Origin: Marinococcus halotolerans DSM 16375
Lineage (GTDB): Bacteria > Bacillota > Bacilli > Bacillales > Marinococcaceae
DNA: 64,000 nucleotides
NCBI RefSeq assembly: GCF_000420725.1
Contig: NZ_ATVM01000011.1
Span: 1 to 64,000 of the forward strand
Reading direction: 5' to 3'
Shown here: positions 1 to 8,611 of the stretch, one piece after another
How positions within the stretch are numbered: position 1 is the stretch's first letter
Layout of the letters: every line of letters starts with the position of its first letter
Notes under the pieces: generated by a model
The model's input: the letters and a program-made list of their open reading frames with translations, nothing else
What the model was told of the DNA's origin: nothing
Database searches by the model: none
Made by a program: the position numbers and the translations under genes

Positions 1-272
1 AGTACACGTCGTATGCCTTTCAGGAGGCTGCCCACAAAAAAGGCATTATCACAAGCATGTCGCGCCGAGGCAACTGCTTTGATAATGCCGTCATTGAATC
101 CTTCCATTCCTCGCTAAAGTCGGAAGGATTCCGCACCCCGAAAGGGGTGCCCCTAACATTTCCAATTATACTAGAAAACGTGCAGACGTACATGTATTAT
201 TACAACTATCAGCGACCCTTGACGAAATTAGCCTTCCACACGCCGGTGGAATACCGGACGGCAGAAGGCTAA
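1..272 (+). mobile_element. IS3-family transposase OrfB, C-terminal part, cut by window edge
   Basis: The reading frame is open from base 3 and stops at 270-272, so this is the last 90 residues of an integrase-core (rve, DDE) transposase. Residues around 57-130 give SMSRRGNCFDNAVIESF followed by SLKSE, the conserved segment carrying the catalytic Glu of IS3-family OrfB (IS150-like group). The tail YNYQRP...HTPVEYR is also typical. It cuts and joins IS DNA during transposition. The ATG at 57 is internal and not the true start. The element's right terminus follows at about 315. Whether the copy is intact cannot be told because the 5' part lies outside the window. Confidence 0.93.
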
Positions 273-280
273 CGGCTAGG

Positions 281-315
281 TGCTTTATCTTGTCTCATAT
301 TTCTAGGTCAGTGCA
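281..315 (+). repeat. Probable right terminal inverted repeat of the IS3-family element
   Basis: Read on the minus strand, this stretch begins TGCACTGACC and continues through a GAGACAAG-like segment. That resembles IS3-family ends, which commonly begin TG and end CA. It lies just after the transposase stop, where the end is expected. The left end is outside the window, so the pairing cannot be verified. Confidence 0.6.
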
Positions 316-394
316 ACCTGAGCTGAAGGTTTTTATGTGTATGAGTGCCTGGATTATGTTATAAACGGCGTAAAGGATAAAAAAGGGGCAGGTA

Positions 395-778
395 ATGATG
401 AGTGAACATCTCCGCCGGGCAGAAGCCACGTTTTTAGAGCAGTACAGCGACTGGCTCCAGATGGTACAGGAAAGCATGATACAGGTGACAGGCTTTTACC
501 GGGAAGGTTTTGAAGAAAACGGCGACCGGCTGCTCGACAGCACGACCAGGGAATCCTCGCTTTTTTCCTCGCAGACGGTGACAATGGCGTATCTGTTCGG
601 CCAGGAGGAGGAATGGAAGCAGGATCTGGAAGCCTTCGAGCAGGCAACCGAAGAAGTACGAAGTCTTATAGAGGCAGAAACGATGAGCAGTGCCGAGAAG
701 ATGCGCTACGTCGCTTCGGTGTATATGCCGGTGCTTGAACGCTGGAAGCTTCGGGTGACAGCGCTCGCAAGCAAATAA
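395..778 (+). CDS. Small acidic protein of unknown function
   Basis: A 127-residue protein (126 if the adjacent second ATG at 398 is used) preceded by an AAGGGG ribosome site at 383-388. I do not recognise the family. It looks soluble and mostly helical, rich in Glu, Gln and Met, with no signal peptide, membrane segment or cysteine. An extended -10 (TG, one base, TATAAA at 360-365) lies upstream and a strong terminator follows at 779-810, so it is probably a single-gene unit. It sits immediately right of an IS end, in the part of the window that departs from the usual Bacillus gene order, which suggests accessory DNA. The coding call rests on the good ribosome site, the terminator and the absence of a competing frame. 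Confidence 0.6.
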   Translation: MMSEHLRRAEATFLEQYSDWLQMVQESMIQVTGFYREGFEENGDRLLDSTTRESSLFSSQTVTMAYLFGQEEEWKQDLEAFEQATEEVRSLIEAETMSSAEKMRYVASVYMPVLERWKLRVTALASK

Positions 779-810
779 ACAGGCAGGGACGGGGCCCCTG
801 CCTGTTTTTA
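779..810. terminator. Bidirectional terminator between two convergent genes
   Basis: Ten-base arms (779-788 and 795-804) form a GC-rich hairpin. It is followed by T5 on the plus strand and by a T-rich run on the minus strand, so it serves the unknown gene at 395 and the lipoprotein ending at 808. Confidence 0.9.
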
Positions 811-1830
811 TTCGTCACTGCCCTGTTCGGAAAGAGGCGGCAGCCCAAGCCTCTGTTCCAGCGTCGGAAGAGAGCCGTGCTCGATGATCCAATTCGCCGG
901 CTGACGGTCAGGATACATGAGCTCGGAAATACTCTGGCCTTCAATCTGGTTGAACCGTTCGCCTTCCTCCCACTCCTGCAGATTTTCAAAGTTCAGCTCT
1001 TCCGCCGTAGCGACGACGTTGGAAGGCGCGCTGATCGTCTGCTCATTGTTCACTTCATTATAGGTAAACGTGAGAGACTGGATGGATGAGGAGGTCTGCG
1101 GGTTCTGGCTGTTATTCATAGCAATTTGAAAATCTGCCTGAATGCTTTTTGTCTCCATTGAATCCTTATCGATAGTAATAGTGTAAACAGTGTCTTCCAG
1201 GTTTCCGGCAAACAGCATGTCGTCAATCAAGCTGTCAAAGTCTTCATTGGTGAAGCTGACCGTGCTTTTAACGAGCTCGCGCATTTGATCGGAACGGCCG
1301 CGGGCCTCAATCACGTATTCCGACTCCCGTTCGTCCAGCTGAAAATCTGCAGCATAGGCGTCGATCAGCTCCAGCACAGCCGCCGGTTCTCCGATGGATT
1401 GGCTTGAAGCGCTCAAATCGCTGGTGAATTCATCCGGATACTTGATCCATTCTTCTTCTGCAGAATCATACGTGAAAAAGCCTTCGGCTGTCAGGTAGCG
1501 CTCGATTTCCTTCGGCTCCTGTTCTGTTGTCTGCAGCGTCGAAGACTCATGGTAGGCGAACGGGTCAGTGCCAACCTCCACATGGGAGGTGAGTTCATTG
1601 GTCACCGGGTCTTCCTGAGCCGGGCCGATTGTCTGGTCCATGTTTATATCAATAGAATAACGGTTTAATTCCTGCATATAGTCAATACTTTCAGAAAGAA
1701 CCTCATCAGAAGCCGGTTCCTCATCTGAAGCTTGGTTTTCCGTGGGATCTGGTTCATTGTCAATGGATGAACATCCTATCGGAAGGACGAGACTTAAAGA
1801 AACGAGAAGTACGCCAAATGACTTCCTCAT
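808..1830 (-). CDS. Secreted lipoprotein, DUF6612-like
   Basis: A 340-residue protein beginning MRKSFGVLLVSLSL with lipobox LPIGC, so it should be lipid-anchored on the outer face of the membrane. The mature part is very acidic. The segment with ERYLTAEGFFTYD followed by EEEWIKYPDE resembles the lipoproteins grouped as DUF6612 in Bacillaceae, which are thought to have a LolA/LppX-like lipid-binding fold; this assignment is from memory of the family. The start at 1830 is preferred because GGAGGT lies just upstream, while the more upstream ATG at 1848 overlaps that ribosome site. It is transcribed alone and shares the terminator at 779-810 with the convergent upstream gene. Substrate and role are unknown. 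Confidence 0.8.
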   Translation of the reverse strand: MRKSFGVLLVSLSLVLPIGCSSIDNEPDPTENQASDEEPASDEVLSESIDYMQELNRYSIDINMDQTIGPAQEDPVTNELTSHVEVGTDPFAYHESSTLQTTEQEPKEIERYLTAEGFFTYDSAEEEWIKYPDEFTSDLSASSQSIGEPAAVLELIDAYAADFQLDERESEYVIEARGRSDQMRELVKSTVSFTNEDFDSLIDDMLFAGNLEDTVYTITIDKDSMETKSIQADFQIAMNNSQNPQTSSSIQSLTFTYNEVNNEQTISAPSNVVATAEELNFENLQEWEEGERFNQIEGQSISELMYPDRQPANWIIEHGSLPTLEQRLGLPPLSEQGSDE

Positions 1831-1848
1831 GGAACCTCCGACCTCCAT

Positions 1849-2355
1849 CTAAAATTCGTTTTACATATTTTCTAAGAATACCACACTTTTACACAAAAAA
1901 GAATAAGACCTCGTTCATGATTGTCTTCCACCGCTTTCCAGAGAGGGGAAGCAGGAGGTGGCTGTGTGGAGAGAAAGCTCTCTCAATAGTAAGAGACCAT
2001 AAGAAAGAAACCCGGCGGATGCCGGGCTTCTGGTGCCCGCGACGGCCGCTTAGACAAGGGGAGCGGCGCCCGGGCGGACAGAACAGTGTGGGAGGTTGCT
2101 GCTGTCAGAGGTATAAGGGGAAATATGTAGAAGAGAGAGCAGCCGAAGTGCTGCTGCCTGGTACTATCATATGTCCCGGGGCCCCGGAATACAAGAGGAC
2201 ACGCCCGTTTAGGCTTTATTTTAAAATAGGAGTGCTCCTTAGTGTCCTATTCTAAAATAGGAAGCAATTGATTTGTGAAAGAGCAGAATAATAAATGAAA
2301 AATGCGGGTATAGAACAAACGATGCATATTCCGCATGAAAGGGAGTAATGATTGT
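1849..2355. other. Gene-free stretch with hairpin and operator-like repeats
   Basis: About 500 bases without a credible gene; the open frames here have no ribosome site and unlikely composition. It contains a GC-rich hairpin at 2009-2028 followed by a T-rich run only when read on the minus strand. It also contains a 15-base direct repeat at 2217-2231 and 2248-2262. No strong promoter for the aldehyde dehydrogenase gene could be singled out. Confidence 0.6.
2217..2262. promoter_or_regulatory. Operator-like repeats upstream of gabD
   Basis: TATTTTAAAATAGGA at 2217-2231 is repeated as TATTCTAAAATAGGA at 2248-2262, exactly 31 bp (about three helical turns) downstream. Between them lies the palindrome AGGAGTGCTCCT (2228-2239), and the second copy is itself part of an imperfect palindrome (2245-2262). 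The layout suggests a dimeric regulator binding twice on one DNA face. The protein is unknown. Confidence 0.45.
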
Positions 2356-3783
2356 ATGTTTGGAAAAATATATATTAACGGTGAATGGAAACAAGCAGAC
2401 GAAGGCACCATTGAGGTTGTGAACCCGGCAAACGGAGAAGTGGTGGGAGAGACTGCAAACGCAGGCGAAGCGGAAACGAAAGAGGCGATCAATGCTGCCC
2501 ATGAGGCGTTTGATTCCTGGTCGAACACAACAGCATACGAACGCGCAGACATTCTTCGCAAGATTCACACCCTTATGATGGAGCGCCAGAATGAACTCGG
2601 TGAACTGCTGACAAAGGAAATGGGCAAACCATTGGCGGAGGCTAAAGGGGAAGTAGCCTATGCGGCTTCTTTCATTGAATGGTATGCGGACGAAGCGAAA
2701 CGTGTGTACGGCGAGACCATCCCATCCGGATCGGAAAACAAGCGGCTGATGGTGATTCACCAGCCGGTCGGCGTCGTCGGTGCGATTACGCCGTGGAATT
2801 TCCCGCAGGCGATGATTACCCGTAAAGTCGGACCGGCCCTCGCCGCAGGCTGCACAATCGTACTGAAGCCGGCAAAGAATACGCCGCTGTCCGCCGTGCG
2901 TTTCGTAGAGATCTGCGAAGAAGCGGGCGTGCCTAAAGGCGTAATCAACCTGGTTACCGGCCAGAGCTCCTCGGCGATCGGCAATGAATTGATGTCGAAC
3001 GAAAAAGTCCGCAAGGTCACCTTTACCGGCTCCACCGAAGTCGGAAGCAACTTAATGGAGCAGGGCGCGCAGGATATTAAAAAGCTGTCGCTTGAACTCG
3101 GCGGGCATGCGCCGGCACTTGTTCTCGACGATGCGGATATCGAAAAAGCGGTCAAGGGCGTCGTAGCATCGAAATTCCGCGCATCCGGCCAGACGTGCAT
3201 TTGCGTCAACCGTGTGTATGCCGATGAAAAGGTATATGAAGAGTTTGTCGAAAAATTTGCGAATGCATGCAAGGATCTGAAGGTCGGCGACGGCATGGAC
3301 GAAGACGTGAAGGTTGGCCCGCTGATTGATAAAGACGCTTACGATAAAGTCGAGCGCCACGTGCAGGATGCTGTCGATAAAGGCGCGAAAGTCGTAACGG
3401 GCGGCAACGGTTATGAAAAGAATGGCGGCTACTACTTTGAACCGACCGTGCTCCGCGACGTCAACCATGACATGATCATCATGCACGAAGAAACATTCGG
3501 ACCGGTGGCACCGGTGCAGAAAATTATAAGTGACGAAGAAGGCGTCAAGCTGGCGAACACCACACCGTTTGGTCTTGCTTCGTACTTCTTTACCGAAAAC
3601 ATGTCCCGGGGTATGAAAGTTGCCGAAGGACTCGAATACGGTATTGTCGGCTGGAATGATGGCGGACCATCGGCGGCCCAGGCGCCGTTTGGCGGCTGGA
3701 AGCAGAGTGGTGTCGGACGCGAAGGCGGCCGTCAGGGTATCATGCCGTTTCTCGAAACGAAATATATTTCGATGGGATTATAA
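2356..3783 (+). CDS. gabD: NAD(P)-dependent succinate-semialdehyde dehydrogenase family protein
   Basis: A 475-residue aldehyde dehydrogenase that oxidises an aldehyde, most likely succinate semialdehyde, to the acid in the cytosol. The whole family fold is present: the PWNFP cofactor-binding segment, the general-base Glu (about 247) in LELGGHAP and the nucleophile Cys (about 281) in SGQTCIC. Close similarity to GabD proteins in these motifs supports the substrate, but other short-chain semialdehydes are possible. The start at 2356 follows GGGAG at a usable distance; an in-frame ATG at 2335 has no ribosome site. No GABA transaminase or transporter is adjacent, so the pathway context is missing. 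A terminator follows at 3795. The repeats at 2217-2262 may control it. Confidence 0.88.
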   Translation: MFGKIYINGEWKQADEGTIEVVNPANGEVVGETANAGEAETKEAINAAHEAFDSWSNTTAYERADILRKIHTLMMERQNELGELLTKEMGKPLAEAKGEVAYAASFIEWYADEAKRVYGETIPSGSENKRLMVIHQPVGVVGAITPWNFPQAMITRKVGPALAAGCTIVLKPAKNTPLSAVRFVEICEEAGVPKGVINLVTGQSSSAIGNELMSNEKVRKVTFTGSTEVGSNLMEQGAQDIKKLSLELGGHAPALVLDDADIEKAVKGVVASKFRASGQTCICVNRVYADEKVYEEFVEKFANACKDLKVGDGMDEDVKVGPLIDKDAYDKVERHVQDAVDKGAKVVTGGNGYEKNGGYYFEPTVLRDVNHDMIIMHEETFGPVAPVQKIISDEEGVKLANTTPFGLASYFFTENMSRGMKVAEGLEYGIVGWNDGGPSAAQAPFGGWKQSGVGREGGRQGIMPFLETKYISMGL

Positions 3784-3794
3784 TAGAAACAGAG

Positions 3795-3826
3795 GCTGCG
3801 CCGGACTGCTCCGGTGCAGCTTTTTT
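3795..3826 (+). terminator. Terminator after gabD
   Basis: Arms GCTGCGCCGG and CCGGTGCAGC followed by T6. Confidence 0.9.
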
Positions 3827-3938
3827 ATGAGAATGAATAATTCAGCGCTTACAATTAAAAGGCTTTTATCTGTTTCATAAGTCCTGAGACCCTGTTGTTA
3901 TGCCACATTCTTTTCACTTTTTAAAAAAATTTTGTTGT

Positions 3939-3968
3939 TTGAAAAGGATTCTGCAAAAGGAATATAGA
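3939..3968 (+). promoter_or_regulatory. Promoter of hpf
   Basis: TTGAAA (3939-3944), an 18-base spacer and TATAGA (3963-3968) form a sigma-A-type promoter. A GTTT plus GGAATA pair also overlaps here and is reminiscent of sigma-B promoters, which drive this gene in B. subtilis, but its spacer is too long to be sure. Confidence 0.5.
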
Positions 3969-4003
3969 AAGTAGACACATAACGATAAGGAGGGGTTCAC
4001 TTG

Positions 4004-4600
4004 ATGAACTTTAACATTCGCGGGGAAAACTTAGAGGTGACTCCAGCTCTTCGAGGTTACGTAGAAAAGAAAGTGAGCAAGCTTGAACGTTACTTTGATA
4101 CAACCCCTGTGGCGGACGTCCATGTGAATATGGAAGTTCAAAACAGCGAGAAAATTTTAGAAGTGACCATCCCTATGCCGCAGCTGCTCCTCCGTGCAGA
4201 AGAGACGCATACGGATATGTATGCGGCGATCGATCTTGCGACGGACAAGCTCGAACGGCAGATTCGAAAATATAAAACAAAAGTAAACCGCAAGTTCCGC
4301 CAAAACGGTAAAACATCGGAAGTATTTAAAACCAATATTGAAGAATTGAATGATGAAATTGCCAATGGCGGGGTAAAAGAAGCTCCGCTGACGGATGAAG
4401 TGACCGAAGAGGACGACGGCCTTGAAATCGTCCGGACCAAACGGTTTAATTTAAAGCCGATGGATACGGAAGAAGCGATCCTTCAAATGGATATGCTCGG
4501 CCACAACTTTTTCGTCTTCGCTAATTCGGTCAGCGGTGACACGTCAGTCGTATACAAACGCCGTGACGGGCGCTACGGCCTGATTGAGCCGGAAGAATAA
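4004..4600 (+). CDS. hpf: Long-form ribosome hibernation promoting factor
   Basis: A 198-residue protein close to B. subtilis YvyD/HPF. The N-terminal domain (about 1-100; MNFNIRGENLEVTPAL, then KVNRKFR) binds the 30S subunit at the mRNA/tRNA channel. The C-terminal domain (about 140-198; RFNLKPMDTEEAI, then GRYGLIEPEE) dimerises two ribosomes into inactive 100S particles in stationary phase or stress. An acidic linker joins them. The ATG at 4004 follows AAGGAGGGG; a TTG at 4001 is in frame directly before it but less likely. It is a single-gene unit between its promoter and the terminator at 4613, immediately upstream of secA as in many Bacilli. Confidence 0.97.
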   Translation: MNFNIRGENLEVTPALRGYVEKKVSKLERYFDTTPVADVHVNMEVQNSEKILEVTIPMPQLLLRAEETHTDMYAAIDLATDKLERQIRKYKTKVNRKFRQNGKTSEVFKTNIEELNDEIANGGVKEAPLTDEVTEEDDGLEIVRTKRFNLKPMDTEEAILQMDMLGHNFFVFANSVSGDTSVVYKRRDGRYGLIEPEE

Positions 4601-4612
4601 TTATATGAGTTA

Positions 4613-4655
4613 ACAGACCCTGCGCGGATAATGCGCAGGGTCTGTTTTGGTTTTA
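4613..4655 (+). terminator. Terminator after hpf
   Basis: A perfect 13-base stem (ACAGACCCTGCGC with its complement), seven-base loop, then a T-rich tail. Confidence 0.93.
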
Positions 4656-4674
4656 CCGCGAGCACGGGTTCGCG

Positions 4675-4703
4675 TTGTAACAATAGCGGAATACTGTTAA
4701 AAT
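4675..4703 (+). promoter_or_regulatory. Promoter of secA
   Basis: TTGTAA (4675-4680), a 17-base spacer and TAAAAT (4698-4703). It lies about 150 bases before the secA start, leaving a fairly long, AT-rich untranslated leader. Confidence 0.6.
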
Positions 4704-4854
4704 ATACGGTGATGCTTAGAAATACAACGATTCATTTATATATATAAAAATACAGATAAATCAGGCTTCGGGCCCCTTATTAACAATTAAAACAACTATG
4801 CGCGTCAATCGTATTTCGGCTAGATGGTACGAAAGAGAGGACGATGATTAAACC

Positions 4855-7347
4855 ATGAGAGGTTTATTGAAGAAAGTTATCGGAGACACCAACCAAAAAT
4901 ATGTAAAAAAACTGGAGAAAAAAGCGGAAAAAATAGAGGCTTTTTATGAAGACATCCAGGTTTTGAGCGATGAGGACCTTGTCCGTAAGACCGAAGAGTT
5001 TAAAGAACGCTATCAGCAGGGGGAAAAGCTTGAACAGCTGCTTCCGGAAGCCTATGCGGTGGTCGCAGAAGCGTCGACACGCGTGCTCGGAATGACTCCC
5101 TTCCGCGTCCAGCTGATGGGTGCCATCGTATTAAACGACGGTGATATCGCGGAGATGAAAACCGGGGAAGGGAAAACCCTGGTCGCAACCATGCCTGTCT
5201 ACTTAAACGCCATTACCGGCAAAGGCGTGCACGTTGTTACCGTCAACGACTATCTGGCCAAGCGTGACAGTGAAACTCTGGGAGAGCTTTACCAGTTCCT
5301 CGGGTTGACCGTCGGCCTGAATTTAAAGGACATGAGCAAGGAAGCGAAGCGGGAAGCCTATCTGGCTGATATTACGTATGGGACCAACAACGAGTTCGGC
5401 TTTGATTACCTTAGGGACAATATGGTTCTGTACAAAGAGCAGATGGTGCAGCGCCCTCTTCATTTTGCCCTCGTCGACGAAGTGGACTCAATTTTGATCG
5501 ACGAAGCGAGAACACCACTGATCATTTCGGGCTCGGTGGAGCAGTCGACCAAGCTGTACGCGGCAGCTAACGTGTTTGTGAGCCGGCTCAAAGAAGAGCG
5601 GGACTACACGCTCGATGAAAAAACAAAAACAGTGCTTTTAACCGATGAAGGCGTTACCCGGGCGGAAAAAGCGTTTCAAATAGAGAATTTGTACGACCAG
5701 CAGCACGTGCAGCTGCTGCACCACATCAATCAGGGGTTAAAAGCTCATGTGACAATGCACCGCGACGAGGACTACGTAGTCCAGGACGGCAAAGTGGTCA
5801 TTGTAGACCAGTTTACCGGTCGTCTGATGGCCGGCCGCCGGTACAGTGAAGGTCTCCACCAGGCGATTGAAGCGAAGGAAGGCATGCGCGTGCAGAAGGA
5901 AAGCATGACGCTCGCCTCGATTACGTTCCAGAACTACTTCCGGATGTATCAGAAGCTTGCCGGGATGACCGGTACAGCGAAAACGGAAGAAGAAGAGTTC
6001 CGCAATATTTACGGAACAGACGTCATTTCGATTCCAACCAATCAGCCGGTCGTCCGCGAAGACAAATCCGATTTGATCTTCAAGACCCGGGAAGCGAAAT
6101 ACCGGGCGGCAGCCGAAAAGATCGCTGAATTGTACGAAACCGGCCAGCCTGTTCTAGTCGGGACGGTAAACGTAGATACGTCGGAGCTGATCTCCCGGTA
6201 TCTGAAAAAGAAAAACGTGCCGCACAACATTCTGAACGCGAAAAACCACGAAAACGAAGCGAAAATTATTGAAAACGCCGGCCAGCGCGGTGCGGTCACT
6301 ATTGCGACCAACATGGCCGGGCGCGGTACCGATATCAAGCTCGGGGACGGAGTAGCGGACCTCGGCGGGCTGTTTGTCATTGGCACTGAACGGCACGAAA
6401 GCCGCCGGATTGACAACCAGCTGCGTGGCCGTGCCGGACGTCAGGGTGACCCGGGTGCTTCCCAGTTTTACCTGTCCATGGAAGACGAGCTGATGCGCAG
6501 ATTCGGCTCAGATAACATGCGCGGCATGATGGAGCGCCTTGGCATGGATGAAGATCAGCCGATCGAAAGCAAGCTGGTCACCCGTGCTGTAGAACAGTCC
6601 CAAAAGCGGGTGGAAGGCGCGAACTATGATTCCCGTAAGCAGATTCTGCAGTACGATGACGTCATGCGCGAACAGCGTGATATTATCTATGCCCAGCGGA
6701 TGGAAGTGCTCGAGTCGGACAACCTGCGTGATATTGTGCTCCGTATGCTTGAGTCCACGGTGAAAAATATTGTTGCAGCCTATACCCCGGTGGAGCAGGT
6801 GCCGGAGGACTGGGATCTTGAGGGCATGCTTCATTACCTGAATACCACCGTGCTGAATGAAGGCGATTTGACAGAGCAGGACGTTAAAGGTCTTGAGCAG
6901 GAAGAAGTTATCGACAAGGTATGGGAAACAGCAAAAGGTAACTACGAAGCAAAAGAGCAGGAATTTGACGAAGAATCCATGCGTGAGTTCGAAAAAGTGC
7001 TGCTCCTCCGGTCGGTGGACCGGAAGTGGATGAACCATATCGATCAGATGGACCAGCTCCGCCAGGGCATTCACCTGCGGGCCTACGGCCAGAATGACCC
7101 GCTTCGGGAATACAAATTTGAAGGCTTTAACATGTTTGAGGATATGGTGGCTTCGATTGAAGAAGAAGTCGCTACGTACGTCATCAAATCGGAAGTCAAC
7201 GAAGAGAACCTGCAGCGCCAGGAAGTCGCTAAAGGAAAAGCAGTGCGCCAGGACGAACAGGAAGCAGAAGAAGAGCAGCCGAAAAACAAAAAGAAATCAG
7301 CGCCGGCAAACGGCAACCGGAAAATGCCGGTGCCGAACAAACGGTAA
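4855..7347 (+). CDS. secA: Preprotein translocase ATPase SecA, without C-terminal zinc motif
   Basis: An 830-residue motor that pushes unfolded preproteins through SecYEG using ATP. Walker A is MKTGEGKT (about 101-108), and the DEAD-type segment [20 protein letters not shown] links to the preprotein-binding domain. NBD2 shows [23 protein letters not shown]. The helical scaffold and two-helix finger follow ([21 protein letters not shown]). The usual C-terminal zinc-binding segment (CxCxSGKxxKxC) is absent: the protein ends in a Lys/Gln/Glu-rich tail, and no frame just downstream encodes the motif. The gene has its own promoter, and prfB follows beyond a terminator at 7374, as in B. subtilis. 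Confidence 0.98.
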   Translation: MRGLLKKVIGDTNQKYVKKLEKKAEKIEAFYEDIQVLSDEDLVRKTEEFKERYQQGEKLEQLLPEAYAVVAEASTRVLGMTPFRVQLMGAIVLNDGDIAEMKTGEGKTLVATMPVYLNAITGKGVHVVTVNDYLAKRDSETLGELYQFLGLTVGLNLKDMSKEAKREAYLADITYGTNNEFGFDYLRDNMVLYKEQMVQRPLHFALVDEVDSILIDEARTPLIISGSVEQSTKLYAAANVFVSRLKEERDYTLDEKTKTVLLTDEGVTRAEKAFQIENLYDQQHVQLLHHINQGLKAHVTMHRDEDYVVQDGKVVIVDQFTGRLMAGRRYSEGLHQAIEAKEGMRVQKESMTLASITFQNYFRMYQKLAGMTGTAKTEEEEFRNIYGTDVISIPTNQPVVREDKSDLIFKTREAKYRAAAEKIAELYETGQPVLVGTVNVDTSELISRYLKKKNVPHNILNAKNHENEAKIIENAGQRGAVTIATNMAGRGTDIKLGDGVADLGGLFVIGTERHESRRIDNQLRGRAGRQGDPGASQFYLSMEDELMRRFGSDNMRGMMERLGMDEDQPIESKLVTRAVEQSQKRVEGANYDSRKQILQYDDVMREQRDIIYAQRMEVLESDNLRDIVLRMLESTVKNIVAAYTPVEQVPEDWDLEGMLHYLNTTVLNEGDLTEQDVKGLEQEEVIDKVWETAKGNYEAKEQEFDEESMREFEKVLLLRSVDRKWMNHIDQMDQLRQGIHLRAYGQNDPLREYKFEGFNMFEDMVASIEEEVATYVIKSEVNEENLQRQEVAKGKAVRQDEQEAEEEQPKNKKKSAPANGNRKMPVPNKR

Positions 7348-7373
7348 TAAGAAACGAAAAACGGGAGGGACAG

Positions 7374-7403
7374 GCCCCGAAGTGCTCAGCTTCGGGCTTT
7401 TTC
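7374..7403 (+). terminator. Terminator after secA
   Basis: Arms CCCGAAG and CTTCGGG with flanking pairs, followed by T5. It lies between secA and prfB, so it may attenuate rather than fully separate the two. Confidence 0.85.
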
Positions 7404-7437
7404 CTTGCCACCTACATTCAGAAAGGGGATTTCTTAC

Positions 7438-8542
7438 ATGGATATGGCAGAAATTCGAAACGAACTTGAAAATATGGCTAAGCGATTAGCGGACTTCAGG
7501 GGGTCTCTTTGACTTCGATGCCAAGAAGGAGCGCATCAGCGAACTCGAAGAAAAGATGACTCACCCCGGCTTCTGGGATGACCAGGACGCCTCCAAAAAA
7601 GTTATTGATGAAAATAATGCGTTAAAGGATATTACTGAAGGCTACCGCGTGCTTGAAGAGCAGCATGAAAATCTCGAGGTTTCCTATGAGCTTGTAAAGG
7701 AAGAAGACGATGAAGATTTAAAAGAAGAGCTCGAATCAGGCACGAAGCAGCTGAAAAAAGATATTAACGATTTTGAACTGCAGATGCTTCTCAGCGAGCC
7801 GTATGATAAAAACAACGCCATACTGGAGCTGCACCCCGGCGCCGGCGGCACGGAATCCCAGGACTGGGCGTCCATGCTGCTCAGAATGTACACCCGCTGG
7901 GCGGAAAAGAAAAACTATACGGTGGAAACCCTGGATTATCTTCCCGGGGACGAAGCCGGTCTGAAAAGCGTCACCATGATGATCAAGGGCTACAATGCCT
8001 ACGGCTTTCTGAAAGCGGAAAAAGGGGTGCACCGGCTCGTGCGGATTTCCCCGTTTGACTCCTCGGGGCGCCGGCATACCTCATTTGTTTCCTGCGAAGT
8101 CATGCCGGAAATGGAAGATTCCGTGGAGGTGGAAGTGCGGACGGAGGATTTGAGAATCGATACGTACCGTGCAAGCGGTGCCGGCGGGCAGCACGTAAAC
8201 ACGACGGACTCCGCAGTGCGGATCACCCACCTGCCGACAAACATTATCGTTACCTGCCAAAACGAGCGGTCCCAGCTGAAAAACCGGGACCAGGCGATGA
8301 AAATGCTGCGGGCCAAGCTGTATCAGCGCCAGATTGAAGAGCGTCAGCAGGAAATGGATGAAATCCGCGGAGAACAGAAAGAAATCGGCTGGGGAAGCCA
8401 GATCCGTTCTTATGTTTTCCATCCGTACAACATGGTAAAAGACCATCGGACGAATGTAGAGATGGGAAACACGCAGTCAGTAATGGACGGTAATCTTGAT
8501 CCGTTCATCGATGAATACCTGCGTGCAAGCATGAAAGTATAA
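7438..8542 (+). CDS. prfB: Peptide chain release factor 2, joined by programmed +1 frameshift
   Basis: RF2 releases the finished peptide at UGA and UAA. Translation starts at ATG 7438 after AAAGGGG, runs 24 codons (ending DFRGSL) and meets an in-frame TGA at 7510-7512. Reading continues only by +1 slippage on CTT (7507-7509) to GAC (7511), giving join(7438..7509,7511..8542), a protein of about 367 residues. The catalytic GGQ loop is seen in [11 protein letters not shown]. The recognition domain and switch segments are normal, so the gene is functional with built-in autoregulation by RF2 level. The terminator follows at 8560. Confidence 0.97.
7498..7513 (+). promoter_or_regulatory. prfB programmed frameshift site
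   Basis: AGGGGG (7498-7503) acts as an internal Shine-Dalgarno sequence three bases before CTT-TGA-C. These are the standard elements of the RF2 frameshift: low RF2 leaves UGA unread and promotes +1 slipping on CUU. Both elements are intact. Confidence 0.95.
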
Positions 8543-8559
8543 CAGAGGGCAAAATCAGC

Positions 8560-8585
8560 AGCCTGCGTTCGCGCAGGCTCTTTTT
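8560..8585 (+). terminator. Terminator after prfB
   Basis: Stem AGCCTGCG with CGCAGGCT followed by a T-rich run. Confidence 0.9.
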
Positions 8586-8611
8586 ACGTCAAACCAAAAG
8601 GAGGGACTGTA

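Noticed and set aside
1767-2255. 162-codon plus-strand open frame across the gene-free stretch
   Set aside because: No ribosome site, overlaps the lipoprotein start antisense, low-complexity Arg/Gly composition, no family resemblance.
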